A stretch of DNA of 64,000 nucleotides from positions 1 through 64,000 of the forward strand of contig JAJDBM010000036.1 of assembly GCA_029261355.1 (NCBI GenBank), written 5' to 3'. Below are positions 61,427 to 64,000 of the stretch, one piece after another. The translations under genes were made by a program, and so were the position numbers. The notes under the pieces were generated by a model. The model had not been told where the DNA came from and ran no database searches. It worked only from the letters and a program-made list of their open reading frames with translations. The DNA is from Nitrospirales bacterium. Its GTDB lineage: Bacteria > Nitrospirota > Nitrospiria > Nitrospirales > UBA8639. How positions within the stretch are numbered: position 1 is the stretch's first letter; each line of letters opens with the position of its first letter.

Positions 61427-62947
61427 TTGAGCAAACGCCACCTCTATATTCTCGTCGTCATGTTATCCGTGTTTGGGCTTGGACTCTTCTTCTATAAAGC
61501 TCTCGTCTTGCAATTTCCGTTAGTTCCTGAAGCACAGGCCGAGCTCTGGAATATTGAAGCTCGTCTGACATTTTTTGCCAAAAATAAACCGGCAAAAGCC
61601 TCGCTCGCCCTACCAAGGAACACTCGTCGATACGCCATCGTTGATGAAAACTTCATTTCTCAAGGATATGGATTAACGACGGTCAAGGATGATGAAAACC
61701 GCCGAGCCACGTGGTCAATTCGAAAAGCCAGTGGCAAACAAAATCTCTACTACCGGGCAACAGTTCGTCGTGTAGAAGTCGATGATCCTCCCTCAGAGTC
61801 ACAACCACCGGAAATCGACAAACCTCCTCTAGAGGGTGCACAATTGGCTGCGGCGGAAGCTCTCTATTCCGATATTAAAGGGAAGTCTGCGGATCCCGCG
61901 ACTCTTGTTGCAGAGCTTTTTTCTCGAATGAAACACCCGAAATCTGATCCGAATCTTCAATTACTCCTCGGAAGGGATCATTCATCAGAAAATAAACTCA
62001 AGCTCGCGACGGACATTTTAGCGTTTGCACAGATTTCAAGTCGTATCGTCCACGGCGTTCGTCTCAGTGGATATCAACGACAAGCCAATATTGTTCATTG
62101 GCTCCAAATTTTTGATAAGGGCTTATGGCGCTCACATGACCCTGAGACTGGAAACCCAGCCATCCCGGGCAATTATTTTACCTGGTGGCGAGGACTTCAG
62201 CCGCTCATGAATATTGATGGTGGAGATAAACTCTCCATGACCATGACCATTGCTCCAAACCAGGAAGAAGCCATTCGAGCCGCGATGTACCACACACAGT
62301 TAGCCACGCCAAAACTACTGGAGTTTTCCTTATTTAGCCTGCCCCTTGAAGCACAGGCGGTCTACCGAATTTTGCTAATGGTTCCCATGGGAGCACTCTT
62401 ATTATTAGTGTTGCGCAACGTGATTGGGGTGAAAACATTTGGAACCTTTATGCCGATTCTGATGGCCTTAGCCTTTCGTGAAACTCAATTAGTTTGGGGA
62501 ATCGTTCTCTTTTCATTGGTCGTGACGTTAGGTCTAGGAGTGCGTTTTTATCTAGAACATTTAAAACTGTTGCTCGTACCGCGCTTGGCATCGCTATTGA
62601 TTATCGTCATTATTTTAATGGCCATACTCAGCATTCTGAGTCATAAACTTGGGTTAGAACGGGGCCTCTCGGTGGCCTTGTTCCCCATGGTCATTTTAAC
62701 GATGACCATCGAGCGCATGTGTATTGTCTGGGAGGAACGTGGAGCCAGCGAATCCATTCAACAAGGACTCGGCAGTCTGGCAGTGGCCTCACTCACCTAT
62801 TTAGCCATGTCCATCCCATACATGGAACATATACTTTTCGTCTTCCCTGAATTGCTATTACTTTTCCTGGCGGGCACCTTGCTAATGGGACGCTACTCTG
62901 GATTTAGACTACTCGAGCTCCGTCGATTTAAAGCCTTAACACAATAG
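61427..62947 (+). CDS. inactive-transglutaminase / 7-transmembrane membrane protein
   Basis: The 506-residue protein has an N-terminal anchor (LYILVVMLSVFGLGLFFYK), an extracytoplasmic region of about 280 residues and then seven helices. These begin around residue 310 (IGVKTFGTFMPILMALAF; RLASLLIIVIILMAILSIL; SLAVASLTYLAMSIPYMEHI) and end in LLLFLAGTLLMGRYSGFRLLE. The soluble part matches the inactive transglutaminase-like domain known to be fused to such 7TM regions. It starts with TTG at 61427, preceded by AGGA. It lies between the retropepsin and ATP-grasp genes. The role of the three together is predicted, not shown. Confidence 0.88.
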   Translation: MSKRHLYILVVMLSVFGLGLFFYKALVLQFPLVPEAQAELWNIEARLTFFAKNKPAKASLALPRNTRRYAIVDENFISQGYGLTTVKDDENRRATWSIRKASGKQNLYYRATVRRVEVDDPPSESQPPEIDKPPLEGAQLAAAEALYSDIKGKSADPATLVAELFSRMKHPKSDPNLQLLLGRDHSSENKLKLATDILAFAQISSRIVHGVRLSGYQRQANIVHWLQIFDKGLWRSHDPETGNPAIPGNYFTWWRGLQPLMNIDGGDKLSMTMTIAPNQEEAIRAAMYHTQLATPKLLEFSLFSLPLEAQAVYRILLMVPMGALLLLVLRNVIGVKTFGTFMPILMALAFRETQLVWGIVLFSLVVTLGLGVRFYLEHLKLLLVPRLASLLIIVIILMAILSILSHKLGLERGLSVALFPMVILTMTIERMCIVWEERGASESIQQGLGSLAVASLTYLAMSIPYMEHILFVFPELLLLFLAGTLLMGRYSGFRLLELRRFKALTQ

Positions 62948-62978
62948 AATCACAGACTAACGTCGCGAGAACATTCTT

Positions 62979-63929
62979 ATGTTTGCCTTAAATAATGCCT
63001 TAACCAAACGTGGAGTCTTAGGCCTCAATCACCGCAATGCTGGCTATACGTTGTGGCATAATCCTCGCCATCTTTATCCTCTTGTCGATGATAAACTAAC
63101 GACCAAACGATTGGCTGAGAAGGCCGGACTTGCAGTTCCTGAACTCTATGGGGTCATTGAAATCGAACGGCAAGTTCGGGGTCTGGCATCCCTACTGCAA
63201 CCATATGATGATTTTGTCATCAAGCCCGCCGAAGGCAGTGGTGGTGATGGCATAATTGTCGTGACTGGTCGTCGAAATTCACGATTCCGAAAAGCGAGTG
63301 GCCAGTTTATTACGCAAGAAGATATTGACCATCATGCCTCAAATATCCTGAGCGGGCTCTATAGCCTCGGCGGCCATCCCGATAAAGCCTTAATTGAATA
63401 TCGTGTTCAATTTGATCCAATTTTCGAAGCCATCAGTTTTCAAGGCGTTCCCGATGTTCGCATTATCGTCTTTCTCGGGGTTCCAGTCATGGCCATGGTC
63501 CGCCTACCAACTCGGATGTCAGATGGAAAAGCCAATCTCCATCAAGGAGCCATTGGAGCAGGAATCGATCTTTCAACCGGCCGCACGCTAAGCGGTGTCT
63601 GGAAAAATGAAATTGTCACCGAGCATCCTGATACCGAACAACCCATCGTTGGAGTACAAATTCCACATTGGGAAACATTGCTCCATCAATCAGCCCAATG
63701 CTATGAACTCACAGGACTGGGATACCAAGGCGTTGATTTGGTATTGGATAAAACGAAGGGACCGTTAATACTCGAACTAAATGCTCGCCCAGGATTGAAT
63801 ATTCAAATCGCCAATCAAGCGGGGCTCCTACCAAGGCTTCATCTGGTTGAAGAAGAAACGAAAAACCTCATTTCACTAGCTGACCGACTCGCCTTTGCCA
63901 AACACCACTTTGCTGCTGACAACCAATAA
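62979..63929 (+). CDS. RimK-related ATP-grasp ligase
   Basis: The 316-residue ATP-grasp enzyme resembles the alpha-L-glutamate ligase-like group. It has the ATP-binding DDFVIKPAEGSGGDGIIVVTGR, a metal-binding LILELNARPGLNIQIANQAGL with Glu and Asn, and VPDVRIIVFLGVPVMAMVRLPT. It should join an amino acid to a carboxylate of a peptide or protein using ATP. It lies 31 bases downstream of the 7TM gene and forms one unit with the retropepsin and 7TM proteins. The physiological substrate of this ligase type is unknown; osmotic or envelope roles have been suggested for relatives. Confidence 0.9.
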   Translation: MFALNNALTKRGVLGLNHRNAGYTLWHNPRHLYPLVDDKLTTKRLAEKAGLAVPELYGVIEIERQVRGLASLLQPYDDFVIKPAEGSGGDGIIVVTGRRNSRFRKASGQFITQEDIDHHASNILSGLYSLGGHPDKALIEYRVQFDPIFEAISFQGVPDVRIIVFLGVPVMAMVRLPTRMSDGKANLHQGAIGAGIDLSTGRTLSGVWKNEIVTEHPDTEQPIVGVQIPHWETLLHQSAQCYELTGLGYQGVDLVLDKTKGPLILELNARPGLNIQIANQAGLLPRLHLVEEETKNLISLADRLAFAKHHFAADNQ

Positions 63930-63970
63930 GACCAATCACGATTTTCATTGTGCCATACCGTGTACCAACC

Positions 63971-64000
63971 ATGTTTATTAAACGTTTGGCACTGGAGCCA
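63971..64000 (+). CDS. possible start of a further gene, cut by the window edge
   Basis: An ATG at 63971 opens ten codons (MFIKRLALEP) to the edge. No convincing ribosome site precedes it. Too short to judge; listed only because it follows a co-directional unit. Confidence 0.2.
   Translation, partial: MFIKRLALEP

Noticed and set aside
1-64000. tRNA, rRNA, CRISPR, IS element or prophage
   Set aside because: A read of both strands gave no cloverleaf-like T-loop sequences, spaced repeats, transposase motifs or phage genes; absence was judged by eye only.

Overview
The window reads as the chromosome of a Gram-negative, free-living bacterium with a mid-40s to high-40s percent GC content (judged by eye). 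The gene set fits a Nitrospirota member close to Nitrospira: several TonB receptors, a PEP-CTERM protein, a cupredoxin, a BLUF sensor, a DUF3015 lipoprotein, an AmaB/saccharopine-dehydrogenase pair, and the retropepsin / transglutaminase-7TM / RimK-like ATP-grasp trio. This taxonomic call is inference from gene style; there is no rRNA or tRNA gene to anchor it. No insertion sequence, prophage, CRISPR array or tRNA was seen.

Region 0.57-18.6 kb (minus strand) is a vitamin B12 island. Three cobalamin riboswitches sit in series. The first (about 18.5-18.6 kb) leads btuF, a small lipoprotein gene, btuC and btuD. The second (about 14.8-14.9 kb) leads btuB, cobB/cbiA, a very large CobN-like gene, an ExbB/TolQ-like gene and a DUF2149 (ExbD-like) gene. 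The third (about 6.0-6.2 kb) leads a siderophore-type TonB receptor and a PepSY membrane protein; cobO, a 59-residue cysteine-rich CWC protein and bluB follow. cobQ lies separately at 24-25.6 kb. The CobN-like protein has an N-terminal signal peptide and a C-terminal membrane anchor, so it should face the periplasm. With its ExbB/ExbD-like partners it looks like a motor-coupled tetrapyrrole-handling system rather than the cytoplasmic cobaltochelatase. This is the best candidate for an under-described system in the window.

Region 18.8-28.5 kb is looser: a multi-spanning membrane protein, a secreted M14 carboxypeptidase, an HlyC-fold acyltransferase relative that lacks both catalytic residues, a decayed PAS-LuxR regulator, an amino-acid-type solute-binding protein followed by a gene broken at an 11-C tract, and a diguanylate-cyclase-like protein with degenerate receiver and GGDEF motifs.

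Region 28.8-45.8 kb carries housekeeping and small secreted proteins: HrpB helicase, pyruvate kinase, a histidine-phosphatase/phosphofructokinase fusion, DUF547, a PEGA lipoprotein with a decayed duplicate beside it, DUF488, peptide deformylase, a phosphodiesterase, an SGNH hydrolase, and a copper module (copA-copZ-csoR) with a perfect palindromic operator.

Region 46-64 kb has a BLUF blue-light sensor, a Sel1-repeat remnant, and a lysine-catabolism-like trio (VOC protein, AmaB-type aldehyde dehydrogenase, saccharopine dehydrogenase). Then come a Pal-like lipoprotein, a PEP-CTERM protein, and an ECF sigma / anti-sigma / subtilase-lipoprotein cassette followed by an RTX-repeat protein and a small STN-like protein. 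The window ends with a GH15 glucoamylase-like enzyme and the predicted amide-ligase/protease/membrane trio.
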